Shown piece by piece: positions 44,039 to 54,659 of a DNA stretch of 64,000 nucleotides (positions within the stretch are counted from its first letter, which is position 1; each line of letters begins with the position of its first letter). The notes under the pieces are model-generated. The model was not told the origin of the DNA, did not search any database, and saw nothing but the letters and a program-made list of their open reading frames with translations. Made by a program: the position numbers and the translations under genes. The DNA comes from Gemmatimonadales bacterium (lineage in GTDB: Bacteria > Gemmatimonadota > Gemmatimonadetes > Longimicrobiales > Gaopeijiaceae), in NCBI GenBank assembly GCA_007692665.1, contig REBP01000134.1, positions 1 through 64,000 of the forward strand. The letters are read 5' to 3'.

Positions 44039-44800
44039 CTACCCGACGGACTCCTCCCCATCCAGTCCCCAGAGCCCTTCGAGCCGCAGGGGGAGGACCA
44101 TGGCCAGGTGCTCCAGCGCCGCCAGCGCGGCGAGCGTGCCGGAGAGCAGGAGTGTCGTGCGTTCGGCGGGTGTAGGCGCGAGCGTCGCCTGGACGAACAG
44201 AAAGGCGGTGGCGGCGAGGACTCCGGCCATGGAGAGGCCGTAGAAGGCGCCGGGACGTCGCCGGGGAACGAGGGCGGCGAGGTGCCGGAGGCGGGGCGGG
44301 AAGAGGTGGCGGTTCGGAAAGGGCACGCCGTAGAAGAGGTTGAGCTTCGCGCTCACCCGCATCACCCAGAGCACGCTGAAGGCGAGAAACGCCGACGCGT
44401 TGGGCGCTCCCCACGACGCGATGCCCAGGATCACCACGGTGGCCGCGAGGGCCAGTTCGTGATGCGACACGGACCGGAATCCGAATCGGAAGCGCGCCCA
44501 TCCACGCAGGTCGGCGGGGCAGGGGCGACGTTCCGGGCCGGTGATGACGCCCGAGAGGAACGCGAACTCGTGCCATCCCCAGAGGAGCACGGCCATGGCG
44601 AAGCCGACGGCGGCACCCACCGGTGTGTCCACCGGCCGAAGGGCCAGCACTGCCATCCCGGCGCCCAGCGCCACGACGGTGGCACCGGCCATGAGCGCAC
44701 TGGGGTCCGACCGGTTCGAGGCGCGGGCCAGAACGAAGAGGAGCCCGGTTCCGAACCACCATGCAAAGAGCCCACCCAGGACCGGGATCAGAACATCCAT
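44039..44800 (-). CDS. puhE: Photosynthetic complex assembly protein 2 (PuhE, DUF3623)
   Basis: WWFGTGLLFVLARASNRSD, WGWHEFAFLSGVITGPERRPCP, LWVMRVSAKLNLFYGVPFPNRHLFP. Confidence 0.92.
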   Translation of the reverse strand: MDVLIPVLGGLFAWWFGTGLLFVLARASNRSDPSALMAGATVVALGAGMAVLALRPVDTPVGAAVGFAMAVLLWGWHEFAFLSGVITGPERRPCPADLRGWARFRFGFRSVSHHELALAATVVILGIASWGAPNASAFLAFSVLWVMRVSAKLNLFYGVPFPNRHLFPPRLRHLAALVPRRRPGAFYGLSMAGVLAATAFLFVQATLAPTPAERTTLLLSGTLAALAALEHLAMVLPLRLEGLWGLDGEESVG

Positions 44801-44827
44801 GTCACGGGATCCGGGGCAGGGGTGGGA

Positions 44828-45577
44828 TCAGGTGGGAGCGTAGAAGGGGTTCGTGCCCTTCTCGTGTGCGGTGACATCCTCCACGCCGCGGAGCTCGGGC
44901 ACGGCCTTGCGGAGAATGCGGGCCACGACCTCCTGGAGCGTGCCGGCGGCCGAGGCGCACCCCTGGCATCCACCGGCCATGGCCACCTCGGCCACGGCGT
45001 CGGCGCGTAGACGCACCAGCCCCACGGCTCCCCCGTGGCTCTCCACCAGGGGGTTCACACGGTTCGTGATCTCGCTGCGGACCGTCACCGAAAGTCTTGC
45101 CACCGTTTCGGGATCGAGAACGGCTCCCTCCACCGAAGTGGAGGCCGGCATGGGCTGCGAGAAAACCGCCTCCGCCCGGCGCGGTCGAATCTGCACGAGG
45201 GTGGGATCCGGCGGTGGCGGCGGAGTGGAGGAAGGGCCCGGTACACGCGAACCCGAAGGTTCGGCTGTCCGCACCAGAAAGCCCGGGGCACCTCCCTCCG
45301 AGTCTCCGTCGGCAAAATCGATTTCCAGGCCGATCCACGGGGATTCCACCCCTCCCCTGAAGCGGACGGGAACGGGGTCGGCCTGCTGCTCCACCATTCC
45401 CGGCGCCAGGCCAGTTGCGGCCGGAACCAGCTGAAGGTGCACGTCGGGGAAGTCCCCGGCCCTCGGCTCAAGGGTCACCACGAGCACGGGATCAGGGGCC
45501 TCGAAGGCCCGGACGAAGCCTGCCAGCGCCGTCCGGGCCTTCAGGGTGAAGCGTGGAGCATGGAGCGGGCGAATCAC
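44828..45577 (-). CDS. NfuA-like Fe-S scaffold: degenerate A-type N-terminal domain + NifU C-terminal domain
   Basis: LRADAVAEVAMAGGCQGCASAAGTLQEVVARILRKAVPELRGVEDVT (CxxC NifU); GTG start adjacent to pufC stop. Confidence 0.85.
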   Translation of the reverse strand: MIRPLHAPRFTLKARTALAGFVRAFEAPDPVLVVTLEPRAGDFPDVHLQLVPAATGLAPGMVEQQADPVPVRFRGGVESPWIGLEIDFADGDSEGGAPGFLVRTAEPSGSRVPGPSSTPPPPPDPTLVQIRPRRAEAVFSQPMPASTSVEGAVLDPETVARLSVTVRSEITNRVNPLVESHGGAVGLVRLRADAVAEVAMAGGCQGCASAAGTLQEVVARILRKAVPELRGVEDVTAHEKGTNPFYAPT

Positions 45578-45578
45578 G

Positions 45579-46679
45579 TCAGCGCATCCCCGCGCCAGTG
45601 GTGGCGGCTCCGGGGGCAGCACCCGTCGGGGGTGCTTCAGGGTCCATCTCCATCGTCGGAGCCGGGCTGCCGGCGTGAGGGAATCCGATCTGGGTGATGG
45701 CGGGATGATCCTGACCGTGCGAGGCCGGGTGCCCGTACTGGGGGATGTAGGCGCCCATGTGACAGGTGGCGCACTGGATCTTGGGACCGTCGCCCATGGG
45801 ACCCAGCCGTTCCGCCGGCCACGCGTTCTGGAGCGGGAGCATGTAGCTCTGGTTCAGTTCCCTGGTCATGCGCACCCCGCGGAGGGCCGTGGTGCGGGTG
45901 GGAGGGCTTTCCTCCCAGTCCCCCCACCGGGGCGACATGTGGCAGTAGGTGCAGTTCACGCCGAGGGCCTCGGTCATCTGCAGCATGACCCAGTAGGCGT
46001 GGCGGGTATCATTGGTCGACACGGGGTTGTCCACGTCGGCGGTCAGGGCCGCGCCGGACTGGACCCGCACGCCCTCCTCGTCGAGGAGGTAGCGCTCGGG
46101 CTGCCTGGGCGCATTCACGAAGTTCTGGATCAGGGCGCCCCGCCGTTCGTCGGCGAAGAACCAGTAGTTCGTGGGGAGCGCCTGCCCCTGGTGGCAGGTC
46201 CAGCAGTTGACCCCTGCCTCGCCCACGTGTGTTTCCCAGTTCGCATTCAGGTCCTGGGTCATGCTGATCATGTCACGCGACACGACCTTCGTGTAGATGT
46301 TGTCGGATACGAAGTCCACGACCCCTTCGCTGTCCACGACGTGGCAGTAGTTGCAGCCCTGACCTGTTCCCTGGGCCACCCAGATCGTCATGTTGAGCAT
46401 GAAGCGGTTGAATTCCGCCTCGCTCAGGTGACCCAGGACCTGCACGTTCTCCCAGGTTCCGGGAGGGGCGGGTTCCATGGCTGCGGGGGCCGTTCCCGAC
46501 GCCGGCTGGATGCGCGCCGCGATGGCCCGCATCGAGTCCGCGACGGTCCCGGGGTTCGACACGTGCTCCATGCCGGTGCCCCTGAATCCCGTTGCCACCG
46601 TATCGACGGGAGGAAGCTCGCAGCCCGTGGCCGCGAGGAGCCCACCCATCAGGACGAGGCTCAGTCCGCGGTTCTTCAT
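45579..46679 (-). CDS. pufC: Reaction-centre tetrahaem cytochrome c subunit
   Basis: Four CxxCH motifs: CNYCH, CWTCH, CTYCH, CATCH; lipoprotein signal LLAATGC; ATGA overlap with pufM. Confidence 0.97.
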   Translation of the reverse strand: MKNRGLSLVLMGGLLAATGCELPPVDTVATGFRGTGMEHVSNPGTVADSMRAIAARIQPASGTAPAAMEPAPPGTWENVQVLGHLSEAEFNRFMLNMTIWVAQGTGQGCNYCHVVDSEGVVDFVSDNIYTKVVSRDMISMTQDLNANWETHVGEAGVNCWTCHQGQALPTNYWFFADERRGALIQNFVNAPRQPERYLLDEEGVRVQSGAALTADVDNPVSTNDTRHAYWVMLQMTEALGVNCTYCHMSPRWGDWEESPPTRTTALRGVRMTRELNQSYMLPLQNAWPAERLGPMGDGPKIQCATCHMGAYIPQYGHPASHGQDHPAITQIGFPHAGSPAPTMEMDPEAPPTGAAPGAATTGAGMR

Positions 46680-47779
46680 CGGCCCATCTCCTGCAGGAGG
46701 GTCGCGTCGGCAAAGGTGACCTGGAGCTCCGTGCCCGGCAGCGTGAACACGCCGTTCATCGAGGTGTCCAGGCCGGGGAACCCATCGGCCGGAGGCGCAA
46801 GCAACTGCCCATCGGCCTCACCGGGCTGGAGCGCCGGCACCGGGTCGCCCCACACCTGCGGATAATCGGGAACGAGCCCGTGCTTCTGACCCCAGAGGTA
46901 CCAGTTGTCCACCGCGGTTCCGGTGAGCACGATGCCGATGCCCCCCGTGATGACGGTGAGTGCGGCGAACCACCAGGCCCAGCGGTGAATGGATTCCATC
47001 GTGGCGTTGAAGCCCATGGTCCAGCGCCAGAAGAGCTGGCTCCGCTCGGCCGCCGTCCCGCGGTCCGTGATCTGGTCGATCTCCCGCTCTCCGCCCATCT
47101 TGGCCACGGCGAGAATCGTGGCGGCGTGCATGGCGAAGAGGAGCGCCGACCCGTAGAGGAAGGCGATGGACAGCATGTGGAACGGGTTGTAGAAGAGGTT
47201 GCCGTACCGGATCGAGAAGGCCGCCGTCCAGTCCAGGTGCGGGAAGAGCCCGAAGGGCACCGCTTCCGACCATGTCCCCATGAGGACCGGGCGAATGAAG
47301 CCCAGGACCAGGTAGAGCCAGATGGCTGCGGCGAAGGACCATGCCACGTGGGTTCCCATGCCCAGCGTCCGGGCCCGGCTGTACATGCGGTACCACCAGG
47401 CGAAGATCGACACCGTCAGGAGGAACCCGCACCAGATCCACCATCCACCCTCGTTCAGGGGGGGGATGCGGAGGCCCCATTCCGGGGTCGGCGGTTCCAC
47501 CGAGAGCCAGGGGAGGAGCCGGACGAACTGCACCGGATCCCATCCCACGGAGGCGAGCATGACCATGCCCATGAGGAAGATCGACAGCCCCCCGGTGATG
47601 AGGGCGATGACCCCCGCGAATCCCAGGTGGACCGGACCCAGCTGGGCGTCGCCGATCTTTCCGAGCCAGTAGGAGAACCCGTGATCGGGAAGCCGCTCGC
47701 TGTCGTCGGCGGTGGGGACCCCGGGGTCATGTGCATGGCGCACCTGCACCTGGGTGAAGAGATTCTGATATTCGGCCAT
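46676..47779 (-). CDS. pufM: Reaction centre M subunit
   Basis: [69 protein letters not shown]. Confidence 0.97.
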   Translation of the reverse strand: MAEYQNLFTQVQVRHAHDPGVPTADDSERLPDHGFSYWLGKIGDAQLGPVHLGFAGVIALITGGLSIFLMGMVMLASVGWDPVQFVRLLPWLSVEPPTPEWGLRIPPLNEGGWWIWCGFLLTVSIFAWWYRMYSRARTLGMGTHVAWSFAAAIWLYLVLGFIRPVLMGTWSEAVPFGLFPHLDWTAAFSIRYGNLFYNPFHMLSIAFLYGSALLFAMHAATILAVAKMGGEREIDQITDRGTAAERSQLFWRWTMGFNATMESIHRWAWWFAALTVITGGIGIVLTGTAVDNWYLWGQKHGLVPDYPQVWGDPVPALQPGEADGQLLAPPADGFPGLDTSMNGVFTLPGTELQVTFADATLLQEMGR

Positions 47780-47789
47780 TGCCTGCTCC

Positions 47790-48629
47790 TCAGCTCCAGA
47801 TGGGAAGGTTCAGCCACCACGCCCACCACTCGGGCCATCCGCGGGTCCAGAACGGCCCGCTGATGACGATGCAGATCGCGCTCCAGATTCCGGCGTTCAG
47901 CGCCAGGAAGAGCCCCAGGCGATGGATGCCGATGGCGCCGATGGAGTAGCCGATGGTATCGCGGAAGTAGGTGTTCTCGTGCTCGCTGGACCGCACGGAT
48001 TCGCCCTTGCGGGGATTGGTGACGGAGAGAATCAGCGAGCCGTGGAGTCCGAGCGCGAAGGTCGTGGTGAAGAAGAAGCTCACCGCGATCATGTGCGCCG
48101 GGTTGTAGTGGAAGTGGAGGTACTGGTACCCGACGTTCGAGACCCAGTCCAGGTGCGAGATGATGCCGTAGGGGAAGCCGTGACCCCAGGCGCCCATGAG
48201 GACCGGCCGGACGACGACCAGCGACACGTAGGCCAGGATCGCCACGGCGTAGGCCACCGGCACGTGGTAACCCATGCCCAGCTTGCGCGAGATCTCGGCC
48301 TGGCGCAGCGCCCAGCACACGAACGCGCCAATGGCGCACACGGTGATGGCTTGCCAGAGCCCCCCTTCCGTCATGGGCGCGAAGCCCAGTCCGTACTCGA
48401 GGGGAGGCGGGGCAATGCTGATCTGCCACAGGTTCCAGGTCTGGGCCGCGAGGCCCTCCCCGATGGCGGCACCGTAGACGCAGAGCGCGGTCCCCAGGAG
48501 GGCGAAGAAGATCGTCGCCACCCCGAAGAAGCCTACGTAGAAGGGTCCGATCCAGAAGTCGAACAGATCGCCCCCGATGAGCGTACCCCCACGGGTACGG
48601 TACTTTTTTTCAAAACTCAGCATTGCCAT
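47790..48629 (-). CDS. pufL: Reaction centre L subunit
   Basis: [55 protein letters not shown]. Confidence 0.97.
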   Translation of the reverse strand: MAMLSFEKKYRTRGGTLIGGDLFDFWIGPFYVGFFGVATIFFALLGTALCVYGAAIGEGLAAQTWNLWQISIAPPPLEYGLGFAPMTEGGLWQAITVCAIGAFVCWALRQAEISRKLGMGYHVPVAYAVAILAYVSLVVVRPVLMGAWGHGFPYGIISHLDWVSNVGYQYLHFHYNPAHMIAVSFFFTTTFALGLHGSLILSVTNPRKGESVRSSEHENTYFRDTIGYSIGAIGIHRLGLFLALNAGIWSAICIVISGPFWTRGWPEWWAWWLNLPIWS

Positions 48630-48658
48630 CGTTGTGTCACTCCCGGTGGAGGCGGTCA

Positions 48659-48711
48659 GGCGCCGCGTGCGGTCCCGGGGGGCGAGAGTGCCCCCCGGGC
48701 CCGTGGCGCCA
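48659..48711. promoter_or_regulatory. Strong stem-loop in the pufA-pufL intercistronic region
   Basis: CCCGGGGGGC-gagagt-GCCCCCCGGG (48674-48683/48690-48699) plus flanking GGCGCC complementarity. Confidence 0.75.
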
Positions 48712-48719
48712 CGCTCGGG

Positions 48720-48908
48720 TCAGTACCCGGGGGGCAGCGGCGTCATGTCGACGACCGCGCCGGCCGTGGCTCCGTCTCCGCCGTCGAGCCAGTTGAACCG
48801 CTCGGTGGAGAGGAGGATGAAGTGGATGGTGAACGCCAGGACGCCCAGGAATGCGAAGAGGGCGATGAGGGTCCGCCTGGGATCGAAAATCAACCAGATC
48901 CGATGCAT
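48720..48908 (-). CDS. pufA: Light-harvesting 1 alpha polypeptide
   Basis: [41 protein letters not shown]. Confidence 0.95.
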   Translation of the reverse strand: MHRIWLIFDPRRTLIALFAFLGVLAFTIHFILLSTERFNWLDGGDGATAGAVVDMTPLPPGY

Positions 48909-48935
48909 TTGTATCTCCAGGTTTCGGAAGGGGCG

Positions 48936-49085
48936 TCAGCCCCAGGGACGCCACATCCAGGCGAGTGCATGTGCGATGATCGCGACGACCGTGAAGCCGA
49001 TGAAGGACATGAGGAAGACCCCATGAAATTCCTTGGCTTCGTTCTCGGTCAGTCCTGACAGGCTCCCCGTTCTTTCATGTTGCAT
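48936..49085 (-). CDS. pufB: Light-harvesting 1 beta polypeptide (absent from supplied ORF track)
   Basis: Manual translation [49 protein letters not shown]; conserved Glu-rich head, His in TM. Confidence 0.95.
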   Translation of the reverse strand: MQHERTGSLSGLTENEAKEFHGVFLMSFIGFTVVAIIAHALAWMWRPWG

Positions 49086-49350
49086 ACAAACCTCCTAGCT
49101 GAGGATCTGGTGGCGGAATTGGATGCGTCCGGAACTCACGTCGGGGAACGTGGTTGCCGAGCGTTCCAGCCACCGGGTGCACGGGAGGGCGCGCGAGCGC
49201 CTTGTCCCGACCCGAACCGGTGCGACCGATTTCGGCCGCTTCCGGAGGCGAACAGGTCCGCCGGGACCATCGTGGTGCCTCGGCACCCGACTTCCCTCGG
49301 ATCCGACCCGCCCCTTCGGACATTCCGATTCGCGGCAACGCGAGCCTTCG

Positions 49351-50799
49351 TCACGCCGCCTCATTCAGCCTCCTCCGGGCCGCCTGGACCCGGGCGAGGG
49401 TAACACGGGGCTCGGAAGCCCCCCGGGAGGCGGCCTCGGCCGCGTCGCGGATTCTCTTGGCCACCGAAATGCGCACCAGCGGTGCGAAATCGGCGAGCAT
49501 CACTTCCAGCGCCTCGAGGGCGTCGTCCTCCCAGGGGAGGGTCTCGGCCGGCCCGCGGGTCAGCGTGGCCGCGGCGCCCTCGTCGAGCTTGGTCCCCAGC
49601 GGGATGATGTGGAACAGGGCATCGAAGAGCGCGTTGCAGATCTCCTGCACCAGGTAGACCGCGCCGGAGTAGCCCATGAACGGCGTGCCGATGTGGCGCC
49701 GGATGATGGCCCCCGGAAACGAACTCGGGATGTACGAGCACCGAAGGCCCGCCTCGGCGGCGTACATCCGCTCGTTGAAGCTCCCGAACAGGAGCAGCGG
49801 CGGCTTCCCCTGCAGTTCCTTCCGGATCTCGTCGTGGTCCGTCTTCTCGCCGGCGCGCCGCGAGCGGGCCAGCGTGCAGGGCATGCCCAGGTCCTCGTCG
49901 AAGAAGTTCTTCAGCCCGCGCGTATAGGTGTCGTTGGCCACCACCGCGTACGACGACGTGGCGAAGAAGTCCTGGGTGACGCTCCGGTAGAGGTCCCAGA
50001 TCGGCTTCAGCGTCGTGTGCTTCTCCTGCTCGATGAAGGGCTGCGGGTCGATGCCCGCGGCCTCGCCCAGCGCCTCGAGGAACCGGGTCGTGGACGACAT
50101 GCCGATGGGGGCCTGCAGGTACGGGATGTCCATGTTCTCGCAGAGCTTCCGCCCGAACTCCCGGTACATGCAGATGTTCACGTCCGCATCGCCCAGCGCC
50201 GCCACGTCGTCCAGGTGGCTCCCCAGCGGGAAGACCATGTTGATCTCGCACCCCACGCCTTCCACGAGCCGCCGGATCTCGTGGAGATCCGAGGGCATGT
50301 TGAAGGTGCCGTAGATCGGCCCGATGATGTTCACCAGGGGCTTGTCGGACTCCCGCTTCTTCCGGGTCCGCGCCTTCTTCTCGCCGAACTGGGTCCAGAG
50401 CCAGTAGATCGCCCGGTCGGCGCTCTGCCACTGGTCCTCGTCGATGGTCCGCGGGAGGAAGCGGAGGAGGTTCGTCCCCTCGGGGACCACGCCGCCGCCG
50501 ATCATCTCGGCAATGCTTCCGGTCACCACCACCGCGGGGAGGTCCGGGTCCAGGGCCAGCCGCGCACGGCGCAGGTTGTCCTCGGTCCCGGTCATCGTGA
50601 GTTCGTCCTCGCCGAGCCCCGTCACCGTGATGGGGAGCTCGTGGGGCGGAAGGGCGTCGGTGTAGTGGAGCACCGAGGTCACCGGGAGGTTTTCGCACCC
50701 CACCGGCCCGTCGATGACCACCTGGAGCCCCTTGATGGCCGTGAACGCATAGACCGATCCCCAGTATCCACCGGCGCGGTCGTGGTCGAGAACGAGCAT
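49351..50799 (-). CDS. bchZ: Chlorophyllide a reductase subunit Z
   Basis: [57 protein letters not shown]. Confidence 0.97.
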   Translation of the reverse strand: MLVLDHDRAGGYWGSVYAFTAIKGLQVVIDGPVGCENLPVTSVLHYTDALPPHELPITVTGLGEDELTMTGTEDNLRRARLALDPDLPAVVVTGSIAEMIGGGVVPEGTNLLRFLPRTIDEDQWQSADRAIYWLWTQFGEKKARTRKKRESDKPLVNIIGPIYGTFNMPSDLHEIRRLVEGVGCEINMVFPLGSHLDDVAALGDADVNICMYREFGRKLCENMDIPYLQAPIGMSSTTRFLEALGEAAGIDPQPFIEQEKHTTLKPIWDLYRSVTQDFFATSSYAVVANDTYTRGLKNFFDEDLGMPCTLARSRRAGEKTDHDEIRKELQGKPPLLLFGSFNERMYAAEAGLRCSYIPSSFPGAIIRRHIGTPFMGYSGAVYLVQEICNALFDALFHIIPLGTKLDEGAAATLTRGPAETLPWEDDALEALEVMLADFAPLVRISVAKRIRDAAEAASRGASEPRVTLARVQAARRRLNEAA

Positions 50800-52553
50800 C
50801 AGCTCTCCTCCCCCGATTCCGAGGCGGCGACGGAGGCCGGGACCCGGTCGGATGCGGATGCTGAACCGCTGTGGGATGCGGAGGCTCCGGCCGTTGCGGA
50901 TGCGGCAGATGCCGCCGCCGCGCCGCCGCCCTGCGCCAGCCCGACGGGTTTCTTCGCGTCGCCGGTGACGGCGGTGCCCCCCCGGGCCTTCGCGTTCCGG
51001 GCCTTCGCATCCAGACGGAGTTCGGGAACCCCGGTGTGGCCGTAGCCCGTGGTATGTCCGGTCCCCACCCCGGTGAAGAAGGTGCGCATCCGGTTCAGCC
51101 GGGCGCGGCCGCCCATGGCGCCCCCGATGACCTCGGCGATCCCCCCGGCACCGGCAGGCCCGAAGATGGGCCGGGCGGAGATGAGGTTCGTGAAGTAGAG
51201 GGCAGGGGTCCCCTCTTCCTTGGCCGACTGCACCGTGGGCGTGGTGCCCAGGACCAGGTCGGGGTTCACGTCGCGGGCGGCGGCGCGGTCCTGCTCGAGG
51301 GATGCGCGGAACTGGACATGCGTGCCCCGGGCCTCGAGCCACTCCCGGTCCGGGTCGCTCCACTTCGAGCGGGGGAGGGCGGTGCCCACGTAGGGGACTT
51401 CGGCGCCGGCCTCGGAAAGGAGGCGCGCCACCAGGAGTTCCGAGCCCTCGTAGCCCGAGACCACGATCCTGCCCTCGATCTTCTGCTTCGAGAGCGCGCC
51501 CCGGGTCGCGGCCACCGCCCGGTCCACGGCGGCCCCGGTGAGGTCCGCGGCGATGCCCAGCGTCTCGCCGATGGAGGCGAGCCAGGCGGCGGTGCCGTCG
51601 ACGCCCACCGGGCCCGACCCGACCACGGGGCGCCCGGCGAACTCGAATTCCCGCACCGACCGGGTGTAGAAGGGGTGGACTGCGGCGACCACCGACGCAT
51701 CCAGCGCCTTGTAGAGCTCCCGCCATTCCCGGGGCGGGATCACGGTGCCCACCACCACGCCCATGGGCTCCAGCAGCGACCCGATGACCATGGGGTCGGC
51801 GGGGAAGAGTTCCCCGAGGAGCGTCACCGTGGGGCGGTCCTGCACGAGCCCGTCGGGGCGGGCCACCGGCCCGGCCTCGGCCTCGGTGCGCGCGTAGCGG
51901 AGCATGGCCCCGGCCAGGACGTCCTTGGCCTCGGCATGGGTCGGCACCCCGAAGCCCGGCACGTCGATCCCGATGATCCGGACCCCGTTGATCTCCTTCG
52001 GGAGCAGGTCCAGCGGAACCCCTGCAGCCGTGGGGATGCAGAGGTTCGTCATGATGATCGTGTCGTAGTGCTCCGGGTCCGCCAGGTCCTCCATGGCCTT
52101 CTTGATGTCCTCGAAGAGGGCGCCGGTGACGAGGGACTCGGAGTTGAAGGGCACGTAGCCAACCGTGCGCCGCGCCCCGTAGAAGTGCGATGTGAAGGTG
52201 AGCCCGTACACGCAGCAGGCCGAGCCCGACAGCACCGTGGCCGTGCGGCGCATGCGCAGCCCCACGCGCAGGGAGCCGAAGGCCGGGCACATCCCCTGGG
52301 GCTGGTCGTGGGGCCCGAGGGGGTAGTCGGCCACGAGCTCGCCCAGGACCGTCGAGCGTTCCTCGGCCTGGTTCGCAGCCAGCAGCCGCTCCCGGCCCCC
52401 GTGGCAGGATGCACCTTCGGTGACGCCGGCATCGGCGTCCCCCGGGGCGTCTCCTTCGAGGATCCCGACGGGCTCCTCGTCCGCGGGGCCCGGCGCCGCC
52501 GACGCACTGCGCCCGACGACGGGAAGCTGAACGGGGGTGCGGGGCGTCGACAT
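50799..52553 (-). CDS. bchY: Chlorophyllide a reductase subunit Y
   Basis: [61 protein letters not shown]. Confidence 0.97.
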   Translation of the reverse strand: MSTPRTPVQLPVVGRSASAAPGPADEEPVGILEGDAPGDADAGVTEGASCHGGRERLLAANQAEERSTVLGELVADYPLGPHDQPQGMCPAFGSLRVGLRMRRTATVLSGSACCVYGLTFTSHFYGARRTVGYVPFNSESLVTGALFEDIKKAMEDLADPEHYDTIIMTNLCIPTAAGVPLDLLPKEINGVRIIGIDVPGFGVPTHAEAKDVLAGAMLRYARTEAEAGPVARPDGLVQDRPTVTLLGELFPADPMVIGSLLEPMGVVVGTVIPPREWRELYKALDASVVAAVHPFYTRSVREFEFAGRPVVGSGPVGVDGTAAWLASIGETLGIAADLTGAAVDRAVAATRGALSKQKIEGRIVVSGYEGSELLVARLLSEAGAEVPYVGTALPRSKWSDPDREWLEARGTHVQFRASLEQDRAAARDVNPDLVLGTTPTVQSAKEEGTPALYFTNLISARPIFGPAGAGGIAEVIGGAMGGRARLNRMRTFFTGVGTGHTTGYGHTGVPELRLDAKARNAKARGGTAVTGDAKKPVGLAQGGGAAAASAASATAGASASHSGSASASDRVPASVAASESGEES

Positions 52554-52555
52554 TG

Positions 52556-53524
52556 TCAGACCGCCTCGTAGACGATCTCGAGGGACTCGCGCTCGATGAT
52601 CACCCCGCCGCGCATGTCGGTGGGGGTCGCCGGCTGGAGGACCACGTTCCGGCCCACGTCCTCGCCCTTGAAGAGGTCCAGGAGACCATCGTGGGTGAGG
52701 GGGTTCGGATGCATGGGCGGCGCACTGGCCACCGCGGCGCCCAGCTCCTCGAAGAGCGGGGCCCACCGGGTGTTGGGCCGGCCGACGATCTCGTAGTTGG
52801 CGCTCTTCCGCCGGATGTCGTCGTCCTGGGGGATGGCGGCCAGGACCGGGATCCCGACCTTCTCGGCGAAGGCCTGGGCCTCGCCGGTGCCGTCGTCCTT
52901 GTTGATGACCAGCCCGGCCACGCCGACGTTTCCGCCCATCTTCCGGAAGTATTCCACCGCCGAACAGACGTTGTTGGCCACGTAGAGCGACTGGAGGTCG
53001 TTGGACCCCACCACGATGACCTTCTGGCACATGTCCCGGGCAATGGGGAGGCCGAAGCCGCCGCAGACCACGTCGCCCAGGAAGTCCAGGAGCACGTAGT
53101 CGAAGCCCCACTCGTGGAAGCCCAGCTTCTCGAGGAGCTCGAAGCCGTGGATGATCCCGCGCCCTCCGCATCCCCGGCCCACCTCCGGGCCGCCCAGCTC
53201 CATGGCGAAGACGCCGTCCCGGATGAAGCACACGTCGGAGATCGCCACCTCCTCTCCGGCGATGCGTTTCTCCGAGGAGGTCTGGATGATGGTGGGCACG
53301 GAGCGCCCCCCGAAGAGGAGCGACGTGGTGTCGGACTTCGGGTCGCACCCGATGAGGAGGACCCGTTTGCCCTGCTGCGCCATCATGTAGGACAGGTTGG
53401 CCAGCGTGAAACTCTTGCCGATGCCCCCCTTGCCGTAGATGGCGATGATCTGGGTTTCCTTGGCCTCGGGGGTGTCCGGTGCTCCGGACCCTTCGGGTGC
53501 CGTGGTGTCGGCCTTGGCAATCAT
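52556..53524 (-). CDS. bchX: Chlorophyllide a reductase iron protein subunit X
   Basis: [48 protein letters not shown]. Confidence 0.97.
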   Translation of the reverse strand: MIAKADTTAPEGSGAPDTPEAKETQIIAIYGKGGIGKSFTLANLSYMMAQQGKRVLLIGCDPKSDTTSLLFGGRSVPTIIQTSSEKRIAGEEVAISDVCFIRDGVFAMELGGPEVGRGCGGRGIIHGFELLEKLGFHEWGFDYVLLDFLGDVVCGGFGLPIARDMCQKVIVVGSNDLQSLYVANNVCSAVEYFRKMGGNVGVAGLVINKDDGTGEAQAFAEKVGIPVLAAIPQDDDIRRKSANYEIVGRPNTRWAPLFEELGAAVASAPPMHPNPLTHDGLLDLFKGEDVGRNVVLQPATPTDMRGGVIIERESLEIVYEAV

Positions 53525-54471
53525 GCGGTGCCTCTCCAGTCGAGGATCATCTTGACGCAGGTCGGATCGTTGAAGGCCGTGTGATAGGCCTCCGGGGCCC
53601 CCGCAGCCATGGATCGATGGGTCACGAGTCCGTCCAGCGACAGACGCCCCTCGCCCATGAGCGAGAGCACGTCGCGGAGGTCGCCGGGCTGCCACTCGGC
53701 AGCCACGCGGATGCGGGCCTCGCGGAGGAATGCCGGGGGAAAGGAGAAATGCAGCGGGGCGCTGTAGAACCCGCCCAGGACGACCTCGCCGCCGTGGGAG
53801 AGCCGCGGCAGGAGGACGTCCAGGATGTCCGGGTCGCCGCTCATGTCGTAGATGGTGCCGTACGAGTTGTCGGGGTCGTCGGCGGGATCGAGCACCTGGT
53901 AGGCCCCGCCCCCGGACATCCGCACCGGGTTCGTCTCCCACACCACCGGCGGAGGCGCATCCTCGCGGGTCGCCAGGTACCGTGCCACGAGCCGTCCGAG
54001 GGCGCCATGCCCCACGATGAGCGTCCGTTCGGCGGGGGTCTCCGCGCGCACCGCGTGGGCGGCCGTGGCCGCGAGGGCGAGCAGGCAGGCTTCCTCGCCG
54101 AGCGCCTCGCCCACGGGTACCACCCGCTTGCCCGGGGCGACCAGGCGCCTCGCGGCCGCCCCGAACAGACCGTGGGCCCCGTCAAAGCCGCGCGAGCCGG
54201 GCACGAAGACCCAGTCCCCTTCGGTTCTGCCCGACTGACGTCCCGCCTCGACGATCTGCCCCATGGCTTCGTAGCCCGGGACCAGGGGATATCCCATGCC
54301 GGGAAAGGGAGGCATCGTGCCGGTATAGAGAAGCCGCTCGGTGCCGGTGCTGACACCGGTCCACGAGACGTCGACGACGACGTCTTCCGGCCCCGGGGCA
54401 CTCAGCCCGAGGCGCCGGAGAACGAGCCTTCCAGGCTCTTCCAGGACAACCGCCATTGTGTCCACACACAC
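53521..54471 (-). CDS. bchC: Bacteriochlorophyllide a dehydrogenase
   Basis: SWTGVSTGTERLLYTGTMPPFPGMGYPLVPGYEAMGQIVEAG; start may be internal ATG 54456. Confidence 0.93.
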   Translation of the reverse strand: MCVDTMAVVLEEPGRLVLRRLGLSAPGPEDVVVDVSWTGVSTGTERLLYTGTMPPFPGMGYPLVPGYEAMGQIVEAGRQSGRTEGDWVFVPGSRGFDGAHGLFGAAARRLVAPGKRVVPVGEALGEEACLLALAATAAHAVRAETPAERTLIVGHGALGRLVARYLATREDAPPPVVWETNPVRMSGGGAYQVLDPADDPDNSYGTIYDMSGDPDILDVLLPRLSHGGEVVLGGFYSAPLHFSFPPAFLREARIRVAAEWQPGDLRDVLSLMGEGRLSLDGLVTHRSMAAGAPEAYHTAFNDPTCVKMILDWRGTA

Positions 54472-54527
54472 TCCAGATCCGCAGTCTCCGCATCATCGAG
54501 CGGACGGATTCGGCCGCTCTGACCCCC

Positions 54528-54557
54528 ACTATGGGGTGGTTACCCCCTGCCCGTCAA
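54528..54557 (-). promoter_or_regulatory. Putative bchC promoter (TTGACG-N18-CATAGT, minus strand)
   Basis: Complement of cgtcaa 54552-54557 and actatg 54528-54533. Confidence 0.45.
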
Positions 54558-54577
54558 GTAGAACTTACAGATGGGTG

Positions 54578-54595
54578 TGTCCAGTCATCTTGACA
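54578..54595. promoter_or_regulatory. PpsR/CrtJ-type palindrome TGTCCAGTCATCTTGACA upstream of bchC
   Basis: Exact TGT-N12-ACA with TGTC...GACA arms. Confidence 0.65.
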
Positions 54596-54659
54596 CCTCC
54601 TCGCATGCGAAGGCTCCGCAAGCGTTTGTCCCCGTCCCACCCCACCCGTCGGGCTGGCC

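Noticed and set aside
49086-49350. pufQ or other small gene between bchZ and pufB
   Set aside because: Small ORFs here are Arg/Pro/Gly-rich without a TM segment or PufQ-like features; only a GC hairpin near 49188-49201 was noted.
54457-54474. TGTGTCCACACACA as a second PpsR site at bchC
   Set aside because: TGT/ACA spacing does not fit N12; simple CA-rich sequence.
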